Assembly: GCF_036181745.1 (NCBI RefSeq)
Contig: NZ_CP108080.1
Span: 2,046,001 to 2,110,000 of the forward strand
DNA from: Streptomyces sp. NBC_00259
GTDB taxonomy: Bacteria; Actinomycetota; Actinomycetes; Streptomycetales; Streptomycetaceae
Reading direction: 5' to 3'
DNA length: 64,000 nucleotides
Part shown: one piece after another, positions 8,663 through 17,959 of the stretch
Layout of the letters: each line of letters starts with the position of its first letter
Position numbering within the stretch: the stretch's first letter is position 1
Made by a program: the position numbers and the translations under genes
Notes under the pieces: generated by a model
The model's input: the letters and a program-made list of their open reading frames with translations, nothing else
What the model was told of the DNA's origin: nothing
The model's database searches: none

Positions 8663-10094
8663 ATGGTCGTGACCTTCTCCCTCAGGCACACGGCCTGGCT
8701 CTGCGCCGCGTTCTCGCTCTGCGCGCTGCTCGCCGTGCCCTCCAACGTCCCGGCCTCGGCGCGGACGCCCGGCTCACGCTCGGCGTCTTCGCCCTCGCCA
8801 CCTTCGCCTGGATCGCCCTGCCGGTCGACGACACGTATGTCGCGCTGGGCGCCGGACTGGCACTCGCCGCGACCGGTGTGATCAGCAGCGAGACACTGTT
8901 CGCGACCCTCGTGATGCCACGGTGTGGCTGTTGATCTGCGCGTTCGTGCTGGCCGCCGCCGTGACCCGGACGGGCCTCGCGGGCCGGGCGGCCGCGTTCC
9001 TGGTGAGCGGCGCCAGGACCGTACGGCAACTGGCGCATCTGACGACGGCCGCGCTCGTCGTCACCGCGTTCGCCGTACCGGCCACCTCCGGACGGGCCGC
9101 CCTCGCCCTCCCGGTCTTCCTCGCGCTCACCCGGGCGCTCGCCGGCCGCAAGCGGCTGGTGGTGATGCTGGCGCTGCTCTTCCCGACCGTGGTCCTGCTG
9201 TCCGCCGTCGCCACGCTCATCGGCGCCGGGGCCCATCTGATCACCGTCAACGTGCTGTGGGAGCGGACCGGTGAGCGGATCGGCTTCGTCGAATGGCTGC
9301 TGCTCGGGCTGCCGCTGGCGGTCGTGTCGTCCCATCTCGCGGCCGAGGCCGTGCTGTTGACGACGACCCGGCGCGCCGACCGGCGCGTTCCGGTACGGAT
9401 CGGCGTGGCACAGCTCCAGCAACACTGCGACGACCCGGCCACTCCGCTCAGCGGCCCGCTGACCACCGCCGAGACCCGCTGCCTGGCGCTGCTCGGCACG
9501 GTCGTGACGCTGTGGTGCAGCGAGCCGCTGCACCATGTGCCGCCGGCGCTGGTCGCGCTGATCGGCGCCGTGGTCGCGGTCTCGCCGGCACTCGGCACCG
9601 TGGGGCTCAAGGACGGGCTGCGGACGGTGCCCTGGCCACTGCTGCTCTTCATGGCCGCGACCACGGCGACGGGGGTCGCGCTCGCCGAGTCCGGGGCGGC
9701 GGACTGGCTGGTCGGCGGGCTGCCGCCGGCCCTGCCCGCGTGGTTCTTCCTCGTCGTGGTGATCGCGGTGTCGACGGCGGCGCATCTGGTGCTGCAGTCA
9801 CGTTCCGCCCGCTCGTCCGTGCTGGTCCCGCTGGTCGTGGCGGCGGCTGCCGGGGCAGGCGTCAACCCGGTGGCCGCGGCGCTCGCGTCCACCGCCGCGG
9901 CCGGGTTCTGTCACACACTGCCGGCCTCCGCGAAGCCCGTCGCGCTCTTCGCCGAGCTGCCCGGCAGCTACACACCGCGCGATCTGCTGCGGCTCTCCGC
10001 CGTGCTCGCGCCGCTCACCGCGGCGCTGGTGCTGCTCTTCGTCCTCACCGTGTGGCCGCTGCTCGGCGTGCCCGTACTCCTGGAGAAGCCATGA
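8663..10094 (+). pseudogene. Anion-permease-like (SLC13/citrate-transporter type) gene with two frameshifts
   Basis: A continuous permease can be read only by crossing three frames: 8663-8737, 8737-8910 and 8911-10094. At both junctions the protein becomes continuous if one G is restored (GCCGTG to GCCGTGG at 8735-8737, and CTCGTGATG to CTCGGTGATG at 8910-8916). The third part alone, from GTG 8922, has 390 residues, about ten membrane segments and T-V-W-L-L-I near its start. It overlaps the glycerate kinase start by 4 nt (ATGA), so the permease probably supplied an organic acid to that enzyme. Two independent single-base losses favour decay, but sequencing error cannot be excluded. Confidence 0.6.
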
Positions 10095-11413
10095 CCGACA
10101 GGTTCCCGAGGCCCTACCGCATCGCTGTCGCCCCCAGCGGCTTCAAGGAGTCCCTGTCCGCCGCGCAGGCCGCCGCGTCGATCGCCGAAGGGCTGCTGCG
10201 GGTCGTGCCGGACGCCGGGATCGACCTGATCCTGCTGGTCGACGGCGGCGAGGGCACGGCGGCGGCGCTGGCCGCGGCGACGGGCGGGCGGCTCGTGCGT
10301 CTCACCGCCACCGGGCCGGTCGGCGAGCCCGTGGGCACGCACCTCGCGCTGCTCGGCCCCGGCACGGCGGTCGTCGAGATGGCCGCGGTCGCCGGGCTGT
10401 CCCTCGTACCGCCCGACCGCCGCGATCCCGTGCGCACGACGACGTACGGTGTCGGCGAGCTGATCCGCGCCGCGCTGGACTCGGGCGCCCGCCGCATCCT
10501 CGTCGGCTGCGGCGACTCGGGCACGTCGGACGGCGGGGCGGGAGCGCTGCAGGCGCTCGGTGCACGACTGCTGGACGCCGAGGGGCGCGAACTCGGCAGG
10601 GGCGGCGGAGAGTTGCTCCACCTGGACCGCATCGACACGGGCGGCCTCGACCCGCGGCTGGCACGCGCCGAGATCCTGGTGGCCTGCAATCCGCACAACG
10701 TGCTGTGCGGGGAGCGGGGGGTGGCTCGGGTCTTCGGTCCTCAGAGGGGGGCGACGCAGGCGCAGGTGGAGCGGCTCTCGGCGGGGCTGGAGCGGTGGGC
10801 GGCGGTGCTGACGCGCGATGTCCTGCGGGCGCCCTGCCCGCTCCGCCGCTCCTCGGGCACCGACGGGGTACCGTCCGGCGCGGCGTGGCTCGGCGGGCGC
10901 TTCGAGGCCGGCCACGGCCCGGGGGACGGCGGAGGTGTGCCCGATCTCCGGCTCTCCCCCGGTACCGGGGCCTCGGGCGGCCTCGGTGCCGGACTCGCCG
11001 CCGTCGGAGGGCGGCTGCTGCCTCGGTTCGAGGTGCTCCTCGGCCACCTCGATCTGGACGCACGGCTCGCCGCCGCCGATCTCGTCGTCACCGCCGAGGG
11101 CGCCCTCGACGCCCAGACGCCGCACGGCAAGATCCCGGCCGAGGTGGCCCACCGCGCCAAGCGGGCGGGCCGTCCGGTGCTCGCGCTCGCCGGCACGCTG
11201 GGGCACGGTGCGCACGAGGTGCGGGCCGTCGGGGTGGACGCGTACAGCTCGATCGTGCCCGCTCCCGTGCCGCTGCGCGAAGCGCTCGGCCGCGCCGGCG
11301 AATTCCTCGCCGACGCGGCCGAGCGCGCCATAAGGATGATCCTGCTGGGGACCCGTCTGCCGTCGCCGCTCGCTCAGACCGCGGGCACGCAACGGCCGTC
11401 CTCGGTGCGGTAG
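10091..11413 (+). CDS. Glycerate 2-kinase family (GckI/GlxK type)
   Basis: The protein has 440 residues. The N-terminus I-A-V-A-P-S-G-F-K-E-S and D-G-G-E-G-T are signatures of this glycerate kinase family, followed by G-C-G-D-S-G-T-S-D-G-G-A-G and, near the C-terminus, T-A-E-G-A-L-D-A-Q-T and G-K-I-P. These enzymes phosphorylate D-glycerate in glyoxylate or allantoin catabolism. The ATG overlaps the permease stop. Compared with the usual length near 375, there is an extra Gly/Pro-rich segment of about 50 residues (roughly residues 250-300), encoded around a perfect 14-bp palindrome at 10957-10970. The 3' end overlaps the convergent aminotransferase gene by 40 bp. Confidence 0.87.
   Translation: MTDRFPRPYRIAVAPSGFKESLSAAQAAASIAEGLLRVVPDAGIDLILLVDGGEGTAAALAAATGGRLVRLTATGPVGEPVGTHLALLGPGTAVVEMAAVAGLSLVPPDRRDPVRTTTYGVGELIRAALDSGARRILVGCGDSGTSDGGAGALQALGARLLDAEGRELGRGGGELLHLDRIDTGGLDPRLARAEILVACNPHNVLCGERGVARVFGPQRGATQAQVERLSAGLERWAAVLTRDVLRAPCPLRRSSGTDGVPSGAAWLGGRFEAGHGPGDGGGVPDLRLSPGTGASGGLGAGLAAVGGRLLPRFEVLLGHLDLDARLAAADLVVTAEGALDAQTPHGKIPAEVAHRAKRAGRPVLALAGTLGHGAHEVRAVGVDAYSSIVPAPVPLREALGRAGEFLADAAERAIRMILLGTRLPSPLAQTAGTQRPSSVR
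10957..10970. repeat. 14-bp perfect palindrome inside the glycerate kinase insertion
   Basis: CCCCGGTACCGGGG lies in the middle of the Gly-rich extra segment of the kinase. A similar GTAC-centred palindrome lies in the extra N-terminal segment of TrpD at 14256-14267. Confidence 0.6.
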
Positions 11414-12792
11414 TTCCACTTCGCACCGTCGCGCACGAGCTCCTTCACCGCCCGGACGAACCGTTCGACGTGCTCGTCCGGCGTACCGGCCCCGAAGCTC
11501 ACCCGGATCGCGTTCAGCAACCTCTCCCCCGGCTCGGCCTCCGGCGCGCCGCACTCGCCCACGTCCTGCGGGTCGCTGCCGAGCAGGGTGCGGACCAGCG
11601 GGTGGGCGCAGAACAGGCCGTCGCGTACGCCGATGCCGTACTCGGCCGAGAGCGCGGCGGCGAAGTGGGAGCTGTTCCAGCCCTCGACCACGAAGGAGAT
11701 GACGCCGACCCGCGGAGAATCGTCGCCGAACAGCGACAGCACCTTGACCTCGGGGACCTCGGCGAGGCCGTCGCGGACCTTCGTGATGAGGTGCTGCTCG
11801 CGCGCGACGAGCGTGCCGAAGCCGGCCTCGGTCAGCGCCTTGCAGGCGGAGGCGATGGAGTAGACGCCGATGACGTTCGGCGAGCCGGCCTCGTGGCGGG
11901 CGGCGGTGCTGTGCCACTCGACGTCCACCCCGCCGTCCGTGCGCCGTGCGACCTTCCGTGAGGCGCCGCCGCCCGCGAGGTACGGCTCCGCGTCCTGCAG
12001 CCAGTCCGCGCGTCCGGCGAGGACACCGGAGCCGAAGGGCGCGTACAGCTTGTGCCCGGAGAAGGCGACCCAGTCGACGTCCAACTCCCGCACCGAGAGC
12101 GGGTGGTGAGGGGCGAGCTGCGCGGCGTCGAGGACGATGCGGGCGCCGTGGGCGTGCGCGGCGGCTGCCAGCTCCCGTACCGGCCACAGCTCACCGGTCA
12201 CATTGGACGCGCCCGTCACGCAGACCAGCGCGGGGCCGTAGGGGTCGCGGTCGGCGAGCGCCGTCTCCAGGGTCCGCACCGCCTCCCCGTGCGTGCGCGG
12301 CGCGTTGAGGTAGGTGACGCGGGCGTCCCTCCACGGCAGCAGGGAGGCGTGGTGCTCCGTCTCGAAGACGAAGACCTGGCAGTCGGCGGGGAGCGCGGCG
12401 GCCAGCAGATTCAGCGAGTCGGTCGTGGAGCGGGTGAACACGACCTGGTCGTCGTCCCGGCAGTCCAGGAACTCGTGGACCGTCCCCCGGCTGTTCTCGA
12501 ACAGGTCGGTGGACAGCTGCGAGAGGTATCCGGCGCCGCGGTGCACGCTGCCGTAGTAGGGGGCGTACGCGGCGACGTCGTCCCACACGCGCTGCAGCGC
12601 CGGGGCGCTGGCCGCGTAGTCGAGGGCGGCGTACGTGACTTCGCCACCGGTCACGAGCGGGACGGTGACGTCCCGGCCGAGGACCGGCAGCGGGGCGGCA
12701 CAGCAGGGGTCGGCGTCGGTGACGGCCGCGGACGTGGCGACGGCGGGGGCAGGGACGGTGACGGCGGGGGCGGCGTCGGGGCGCACGGACAT
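11374..12792 (-). CDS. Class V aminotransferase / cysteine desulfurase-like PLP enzyme
   Basis: The protein has 472 residues. The PLP-binding Lys is in F-S-G-H-K-L-Y near residue 247, with D-A-A-Q-L-A-P-H-H upstream binding the cofactor. Residues H-H-A-S-L-L-P-W and G-S-P-N-V-I-G fit the SufS/CsdA-like fold. A Cys lies in G-L-F-C-A-H-P, in the region of the catalytic loop of desulfurases, but cysteine desulfurase activity is not proven. The ATG at 12792 has GGGAG 8 nt upstream; the open frame extends further upstream without a better start. The first 45 residues are Ala/Val/Pro-rich. The long leader carries a SAM-IV-type riboswitch, so control by S-adenosylmethionine and a role in sulfur metabolism are likely. 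Confidence 0.85.
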   Translation of the reverse strand: MSVRPDAAPAVTVPAPAVATSAAVTDADPCCAAPLPVLGRDVTVPLVTGGEVTYAALDYAASAPALQRVWDDVAAYAPYYGSVHRGAGYLSQLSTDLFENSRGTVHEFLDCRDDDQVVFTRSTTDSLNLLAAALPADCQVFVFETEHHASLLPWRDARVTYLNAPRTHGEAVRTLETALADRDPYGPALVCVTGASNVTGELWPVRELAAAAHAHGARIVLDAAQLAPHHPLSVRELDVDWVAFSGHKLYAPFGSGVLAGRADWLQDAEPYLAGGGASRKVARRTDGGVDVEWHSTAARHEAGSPNVIGVYSIASACKALTEAGFGTLVAREQHLITKVRDGLAEVPEVKVLSLFGDDSPRVGVISFVVEGWNSSHFAAALSAEYGIGVRDGLFCAHPLVRTLLGSDPQDVGECGAPEAEPGERLLNAIRVSFGAGTPDEHVERFVRAVKELVRDGAKWNYRTEDGRCVPAV

Positions 12793-12937
12793 GGCGGTAT
12801 CTCCCGGGAGGAAAGGGCGAAATGGCTGTGGAGAACCCGTAGGGCGGCTGAACTGCCGCTCGGCATACGGGTGTTGCCTCGACGTACGGCGTGACGGCAC
12901 GCACGTACGGAGGTGAGGGAAGAGGGGCCGAGGGGCC

Positions 12938-12958
12938 CTAGCGCATTCGCTTGCTCAC
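12938..12958 (-). CDS. Six-codon leader ORF (MSKRMR)
   Basis: GTG AGC AAG CGA ATG CGC TAG lies between the riboswitch and the aminotransferase. AAGGGAGC sits 7 nt before the GTG, a better ribosome-binding site than many genes here have, so the tiny frame is probably translated. It is too short for ordinary gene calling. It could be a leader peptide through which the riboswitch acts on translation or termination. Confidence 0.45.
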   Translation of the reverse strand: MSKRMR

Positions 12959-12980
12959 GAGACAGCTCCCTTGAGGACCA

Positions 12981-13001
12981 GGACCCCAGGGGCAGGGGTC
13001 C
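12981..13001 (-). promoter_or_regulatory. Hairpin between SAM riboswitch and leader ORF (candidate expression platform)
   Basis: Arms at 12981-12987 and 12995-13001 (GGACCCC/GGGGTCC) are perfectly complementary around a 7-nt loop. The hairpin lies between the conserved riboswitch core and the AAGGGAG ribosome-binding site of the leader ORF, where an expression platform would be expected. Confidence 0.4.
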
Positions 13002-13007
13002 GCGCTT

Positions 13008-13114
13008 GCCGTAGACCTCGCTGCCTACGACCTGGTCTTCACCCGGGGCACCCCGCCACGGACGGAGGGTTGCCGGACAGCGGGCCGGGGCCGTAGTCGC
13101 TGTCACTCATGACC
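13008..13114 (-). ncRNA. SAM-IV-type (SAM clan) riboswitch
   Basis: Read on the minus strand, the element begins GGTCATGAGTGACAGCGAC at 13114. It contains CCGGCAACCCTCC and GGGGTGCCCCGGGTGA and ends near GACCAGGTCG. These blocks, in this order, are the conserved core of the actinobacterial SAM-IV riboswitch and its SAM-I/IV relatives, in which the CCGGCAACC block helps form the SAM pocket. The 5' GGTC pairs with GACC at the 3' side to close the first helix. It precedes the class V aminotransferase, predicting repression when S-adenosylmethionine is abundant. The boundaries are approximate. Confidence 0.8.
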
Positions 13115-13151
13115 TTGAGGAGAATCCTGCCACACGTTCCGGAGCGCGCAA

Positions 13152-13178
13152 GGCGCAGTCCGTCATGCGGACTGCGCC
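13152..13178 (-). terminator. Hairpin terminator of trpD
   Basis: Perfect 11-bp arms (13152-13162 and 13168-13178) enclose a 5-nt loop 22 bases beyond the trpD stop. There is no T-tract, as usual in Streptomyces. Confidence 0.75.
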
Positions 13179-13199
13179 CTGCGTCACATGGATCGGCGC

Positions 13200-14291
13200 C
13201 TAGCGATTGCTCGCCGCCACCCAGCGCTCCAGCGCCCGCTTCGCCGCGCCCGAGTCGATGGACTCCGCCGCCTGCGCCATGCCGGTCCTGAGCCGGTCCA
13301 CCAGGTCGCCCTCGCCGTCCCCCAGCGCGGCCAGCGCCGCCGCCGAGTTCAGCAGCACCGCGTCCCGCACCGGCCCGGTCTCGCCGGCGAGCAGTCTGCG
13401 GGCCACGTCCGCGTTGTACGAGGCGTCCGCGCCGCGCAGCGCCTCCACCGGGACCAGTTCGATACCGACGTCCCGCGGGTCGAAGGCCTCCTCACGCACC
13501 GCGCCGTCGCGCACCACCCACACCCGGGAGGTCGCGGTCGTGGTGAGCTCGTCGAGTCCGTCGTCCCCGCGGAAGACCAGCGCGCTGGAGCCGCGCTCGG
13601 CCAGCACCCCGGCCATGATCGGCGCCATCCGGGCGTCGGCGACACCGGTGGCCTGCGCCTTGACCCGTGCGGGGTTGGTCAGCGGACCCAGGAAGTTGAA
13701 CGTCGTACGGATGCCGAGTTCCTTGCGCGCCGCCGCCACATGCCGCAGGGCGGGGTGGAACTTCACGGCGAAGCAGAAGGTGATCCCGGCCTCCTCGGCG
13801 ACCTCCGCGACCCGCTGCGGCGTCAGCTCCAGATTGACGCCGAGCTTCTCCAGGACGTCGGAGGCGCCGCTGGCGCTGGACGCCGCACGGTTGCCGTGCT
13901 TGACGACCTTCGCGCCGGTGCCGGCGACGACGATCGCGGACATCGTCGAGATGTTGACGGTCTTGGCGCCGTCGCCGCCCGTGCCCACGATGTCGACGGT
14001 CGCCCCGGGGACCTCGATCGTCCTGGCGTGCTCGTACATCGTCCGTACGAGCCCGGCGATCTCCTCGACGGTCTCCCCCTTGGCGCGCAGGGCGACGGCG
14101 AATCCCGCGATCTGCGCGTCGGTGGCCTCGCCCCGCAGGATCCGGTCCATCGCCCAGGCGGTGGCGTCCGCGCTCTGGTCGCGTCCGTAGAGCAGGGAGT
14201 CCAGTACCCCGGGCCAGGAACGGCCCGCCGCGGTAGTGCTCCCCCTCACTCCGCCGGGGGTACCCCCACCTGCGGGGGTCACAGCGCTCAT
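13200..14291 (-). CDS. trpD: Anthranilate phosphoribosyltransferase
   Basis: The protein has 363 residues and catalyses transfer of phosphoribose from PRPP to anthranilate, the second step of tryptophan synthesis. The PRPP-binding loop [19 protein letters not shown], and N-F-L-G-P-L-T-N-P are all present. The ATG at 14291 has AGGAG 5 nt upstream. The first 25 residues are an extra Gly/Pro/Thr-rich segment that includes a perfect 12-bp palindrome (14256-14267) and looks like a small in-frame insertion. As in other streptomycetes the gene lies beside the cytochrome bc1 operon, not with the other trp genes. A hairpin terminator follows its stop. Confidence 0.96.
   Translation of the reverse strand: MSAVTPAGGGTPGGVRGSTTAAGRSWPGVLDSLLYGRDQSADATAWAMDRILRGEATDAQIAGFAVALRAKGETVEEIAGLVRTMYEHARTIEVPGATVDIVGTGGDGAKTVNISTMSAIVVAGTGAKVVKHGNRAASSASGASDVLEKLGVNLELTPQRVAEVAEEAGITFCFAVKFHPALRHVAAARKELGIRTTFNFLGPLTNPARVKAQATGVADARMAPIMAGVLAERGSSALVFRGDDGLDELTTTATSRVWVVRDGAVREEAFDPRDVGIELVPVEALRGADASYNADVARRLLAGETGPVRDAVLLNSAAALAALGDGEGDLVDRLRTGMAQAAESIDSGAAKRALERWVAASNR
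14256..14267. repeat. GTAC-centred palindrome in the trpD N-terminal segment
   Basis: GGGGGTACCCCC is a perfect palindrome flanked by further C-runs (14240-14245) and G-runs (14274-14278). It lies within codons for the extra N-terminal residues of TrpD. Confidence 0.6.
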
Positions 14292-14353
14292 GGTCGCTCC
14301 TGGGTCCGTACGTATGGGATGTCTCCACCCTATCGAGCCCCGGGCACGGCAAA

Positions 14354-14382
14354 GGGCCCCGTCCATCGAGTGGACGGGGCCC
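14354..14382 (-). terminator. Hairpin terminator of the qcrCAB operon
   Basis: Perfect 12-bp arms (14354-14365, 14371-14382) enclose a 5-nt loop, 35 bases past the qcrB stop. On the minus strand TTT follows the second arm. Confidence 0.85.
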
Positions 14383-14416
14383 CTGCCGTGGCGATCGCTG
14401 CGATCAGCGGGTGGGA

Positions 14417-16042
14417 TCAGTGGTGGCCGTGGCCGCTCGTGATCTCCTTGTACTCCTCGACCGTCGGCTTCTCGATCTGGTTGCCCTCGCCGTAGTACGC
14501 CTTGCTCAGCCGTGCCCGGAGCTTCTGGCTGCGCGGCACCTTGCGCTCGACACCGTTCTCGTCGACCGTCGGGCCGATCTCGGTCGGCTTGTACTGCTCG
14601 TGCGCCGTGAGCGTGTGCAGGGCCTCCTGCGTCAGCGGCTCGTGGACCTCGACGAACTCACCGTGCGGGAGCCGCTTGATGATGCCGGACTCGCGTCCGT
14701 GCAGCACCTTGTCGCGGTCGCGCCGCTGCAGACCCAGGCAGATCCGCTTGGTGATGATGAAGGCGAGGACCGGTCCGGCGAAGAAGAAGATCCGGACGAA
14801 CCAGGTGATCGAGTTGATCGACAGGTTGAAGTGGGTCGCCCAGAGGTCGTTTCCACCACCGATCAGCAACACGAAGTACCAGGTCAGCCAGGCCACGCCG
14901 AAGGCCGTACGGGTCGGGGCGTTGCGCGGGCGGTCCAGGATGTGGTGCTCGCGCTTGTCACCGGTGACCCAGGACTCGACGAACGGGTAGACCGCGATCG
15001 CCACCAGCACCAGCGGGAAGATCACCAGCGGGATGAAGACGCCCAGGACCAGCGTGTGGCCCCAGAGGTTGATCTCCCAGCCGGGCATCACACGGATCAG
15101 ACCCTCGGAGAAGCCCATGTACCAGTCGGGCTGCGCACCGGTGGACACCTGGTCCGGGCGGTACGGGCCGATCGACCAGATCGGGTTGATCGTGGCGATG
15201 GCCGAGACGACCGCGATGACACCGAAGACCAGGAAGAAGAAGCCGCCGGCCTTGGCCATGTAGATCGGCAGCAGGGGCATGCCGACGACGTTCTTCTCGG
15301 TCCGGCCGGGACCCGCGAACTGCGTGTGCTTGTGGTAGAAGACCAGGATCAGGTGCGCCACCAGCAGGCCGAGCATGATGCCCGGCAGCAGCAGGATGTG
15401 GACCGAGTAGAACCGGGCCACGAAGTCGCCGCCCGGGAACTCGCCGCCGAACAGGAACATCGACAGGTACGTGCCGACGACCGGGACGGACAGGACCGCG
15501 CCCTCCATGAAGCGGACACCGGTGCCGGAGAGCAGGTCGTCCGGGAGCGAGTAACCGGTGAAGCCGGTGAACATGCCGAGGACGAACAGCAGGAAGCCGA
15601 ACAGCCAGTTGATCTCACGCGGCTTGCGGAACGCGCCCGTGAAGAAGACGCGCATCATGTGGACCATCATGGCCGCGAGGAAGATCAGCGCACCCCAGTG
15701 GTGGATCTGCCGGATGAGCAGACCACCGCGGACGTCGAAGCTGATGTCCAGGGTCGAGGCGAACGCCTCCGACATCAGCACGCCCTGCATCGGGACGTAC
15801 GAACCGTGGTACTCCACCTCGTTCATCGACGGGTGGAAGAACAGCGTCAGATAGACACCCGTGAGGATGACGACGATGAAGCTGTAGAGCGCGACCTCAC
15901 CCAGCATGAAGGACCAGTGGTCCGGGAAGATCTTGCGCATGTTGGTCTTGGCCAGGGAGTAGATCCCCAGGCGGCCGTCGGCCCAGTCCGCGACCCGCTC
16001 ACCCGCGGGCGCTTTCCGCTTGTTTGCGTCGTTGGTGCTCAT
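14417..16042 (-). CDS. qcrB: Cytochrome bc1 complex cytochrome b subunit
   Basis: This membrane subunit of the actinobacterial bc1-aa3 supercomplex holds both b haems and the quinol sites. The 541 residues include R-Q-I-H-H-W-G and M-V-H-M-M-R with haem ligands, S-V-H-I-L-L-L-P with the second set, and P-D-W-Y-M-G-F, the actinobacterial equivalent of the PEWY quinol-oxidation motif. Extra C-terminal helices and an about 120-residue hydrophilic tail ending in a His-rich stretch distinguish it from mitochondrial cytochrome b. The ATG overlaps the qcrA stop by 4 nt, so it is the last gene of qcrC-qcrA-qcrB. Confidence 0.97.
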   Translation of the reverse strand: MSTNDANKRKAPAGERVADWADGRLGIYSLAKTNMRKIFPDHWSFMLGEVALYSFIVVILTGVYLTLFFHPSMNEVEYHGSYVPMQGVLMSEAFASTLDISFDVRGGLLIRQIHHWGALIFLAAMMVHMMRVFFTGAFRKPREINWLFGFLLFVLGMFTGFTGYSLPDDLLSGTGVRFMEGAVLSVPVVGTYLSMFLFGGEFPGGDFVARFYSVHILLLPGIMLGLLVAHLILVFYHKHTQFAGPGRTEKNVVGMPLLPIYMAKAGGFFFLVFGVIAVVSAIATINPIWSIGPYRPDQVSTGAQPDWYMGFSEGLIRVMPGWEINLWGHTLVLGVFIPLVIFPLVLVAIAVYPFVESWVTGDKREHHILDRPRNAPTRTAFGVAWLTWYFVLLIGGGNDLWATHFNLSINSITWFVRIFFFAGPVLAFIITKRICLGLQRRDRDKVLHGRESGIIKRLPHGEFVEVHEPLTQEALHTLTAHEQYKPTEIGPTVDENGVERKVPRSQKLRARLSKAYYGEGNQIEKPTVEEYKEITSGHGHH

Positions 16043-17088
16043 CCGCGCTCCCAGAAGGCAGGACCGACGGGCTCGTCGAAGTCGCCGAGCGCTTCGAGGA
16101 AGCCTTCGTCATTCACACCGATCCGCAGCTGCGGAAGGGCGTGACCGGCCGGGCCGAAGATGACGCGGGCGCCGTCGGAGAGGTCGAAGGTGGACTGGTG
16201 GCACGGGCAGAGCACGTGGTGCGTCTGCTGCTCGTACAGGGAGATCGGGCAGCCCACGTGGGTGCAGATCTTCGAGTACGCCACGATGCCGTCGTGGGAC
16301 CACTCGAGCTCGCGCTTGTCCTTGATGTCCTCCGGCTGGATCCGGACGATCATCAGGGCGGCCTTGGCGATCTCGGTCTGGAAGCTGTGGTCGTGCTCGC
16401 TCAGACCCTCGGGCATGGCGAACGTCAGCGAACCGACGACGACGTCCTCGGGACGCAGCGGCTCGTTGGTGTTCATGTTGATGAGCTGCTTGCCCTTGGC
16501 CCACAGCGTGTGCCGGAGCTTGTCCTCGGGCAGCGGGCCCAGGTCGCGCAGCAGCACCACACCGGACAGCGGCACCATGGCCAGCGCGCCGAACATGGTG
16601 TTGCGGATCAGCTTGCGACGGCCGAAGCCGGACTCCTGCGCACCGGCCGCGAAGTCGGCCAGGACCTTGGCCTTGACCTCGGGCTCGGCCTCGATCGGGT
16701 GACGCTCGTCGGCGATCTCCGTGTCGGACATCAGGGTGCGGGCCCAGTGGACGGCACCCGCGCCGATGCAGAACAGCGCCAGACCGAGCGTGATGCCCAG
16801 CGAGAAGTTCAGCGCGCTCACATGACCGAACGGCCAGATGTAGACGATCTCGTCGACCGGGAAGATCACGTAGGAGGCGATGAAGGCGATCGTCGCCAGC
16901 ATCGACAGCGTGAACAGGAGGGCGACCGTACGCTCGGACCGCTTGGCGGCCCGCTCGTCGATGTCCTGGACGCGCGGCTTGTGGGCCGGAAGCCCGGGGT
17001 CGGCGAAGGGGTCCTTCGCCTCCACGGTGCCGCGCGCGTGGTCCTGCTCGGAGGGCAGGGTCTCTTCTGGAATGTCTTGGCTACTCAT
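16039..17088 (-). CDS. qcrA: Cytochrome bc1 complex Rieske iron-sulfur subunit
   Basis: The protein has 349 residues. After a hydrophilic N-terminus of about 60 residues come three membrane helices, the actinobacterial arrangement, and then the Rieske domain. The 2Fe-2S ligands are in C-T-H-V-G-C and C-P-C-H-Q-S (about residues 273-297). The subunit passes electrons from quinol to the dihaem cytochrome QcrC. The start overlaps the qcrC stop and the stop overlaps the qcrB start, both by 4 nt, giving tight translational coupling. Confidence 0.97.
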   Translation of the reverse strand: MSSQDIPEETLPSEQDHARGTVEAKDPFADPGLPAHKPRVQDIDERAAKRSERTVALLFTLSMLATIAFIASYVIFPVDEIVYIWPFGHVSALNFSLGITLGLALFCIGAGAVHWARTLMSDTEIADERHPIEAEPEVKAKVLADFAAGAQESGFGRRKLIRNTMFGALAMVPLSGVVLLRDLGPLPEDKLRHTLWAKGKQLINMNTNEPLRPEDVVVGSLTFAMPEGLSEHDHSFQTEIAKAALMIVRIQPEDIKDKRELEWSHDGIVAYSKICTHVGCPISLYEQQTHHVLCPCHQSTFDLSDGARVIFGPAGHALPQLRIGVNDEGFLEALGDFDEPVGPAFWERG

Positions 17089-17894
17089 GACTTCTTGGCC
17101 TTAGCGGTGTGGGCCGCGACCCAGATGGCAACGGTGATCAGCGCACCCAGACCGAACACCCAGGCGAACAGTCCCTCGCTGACGGGGCCGAGGCCACCCA
17201 GGCTGAGACCGCCCGGGCTTGCCGACTCGCCGCTGTTGACGGTCTGGATGTAGGCGATGATGTCCCGCTTCTCCTGCTCCGGCATCGTCGTGTCGGGGAA
17301 GGAGGGCATGTTCTGCGGGCCGGTCTGCATGGCCTCGTAGATGTGCTTCGGGCTCACGCCTTCGAGGTTCGGGGCGTACTTGCCGTGCGTCAGCGCACCG
17401 CCCTCACCCGTGAAGTTGTGGCACTGGGCGCAGTTGGTGCGGAACAGGTCACCGCCCTTGGCGATGTCGGCACCGTCGGGGCTGTACTGCTTCGCGGTCG
17501 GCGTGATCGGGCCGGCGCCGAGGGAAGCGACGTACGCCGCGAGCTGGTCGATCTGGGCCTGCGAGTAGATGACCTTCTTCTTCGGCACCTGGGCGCCCGG
17601 CTGCTGCGCGGGCATACGGCCGGTGCCGACCTGGAAGTCCACGGCGGCGGAACCGACGCCGACCAGGGACGGGCCGTCTGAGGTGCCCTGACCGCCGGTT
17701 CCGTGGCAGCTGGCGCAGCCGACGGTGTAGAGCTTCTTGCCCTCCTCGATGGCGAGGGACTGGGCGGTTTCATCGGCCTGCGCCTTGTCCGCGGGCGCGA
17801 ACGCGGCGTACAGCCCCCCAGTGGCCGCCAGCGCGAGAAGTAGGACGACGACCGCCGCCAGCGGATGGCGTCGTCGTGCGGAGAGCTTTTTCAC
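17085..17894 (-). CDS. qcrC: Cytochrome bc1 complex dihaem cytochrome c subunit
   Basis: The protein has 269 residues, with an N-terminal membrane anchor (about 10-32), two haem-binding motifs C-A-S-C-H (residues 60-64) and C-A-Q-C-H (about 158), and a C-terminal membrane helix. The second haem domain replaces a soluble cytochrome c and contacts the CuA domain of CtaC, so the bc1 and aa3 complexes form one supercomplex. It starts with GTG at 17894, 65 nt after the ctaE stop, and is probably cotranscribed with ctaE. Confidence 0.96.
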   Translation of the reverse strand: MKKLSARRRHPLAAVVVLLLALAATGGLYAAFAPADKAQADETAQSLAIEEGKKLYTVGCASCHGTGGQGTSDGPSLVGVGSAAVDFQVGTGRMPAQQPGAQVPKKKVIYSQAQIDQLAAYVASLGAGPITPTAKQYSPDGADIAKGGDLFRTNCAQCHNFTGEGGALTHGKYAPNLEGVSPKHIYEAMQTGPQNMPSFPDTTMPEQEKRDIIAYIQTVNSGESASPGGLSLGGLGPVSEGLFAWVFGLGALITVAIWVAAHTAKAKKS

Positions 17895-17959
17895 GGATTA
17901 CCCCGGTGTCAGGATCTTCTGCGTCGATGCTTCTGGAATGTGTGCGGGTACGAGCCCGG

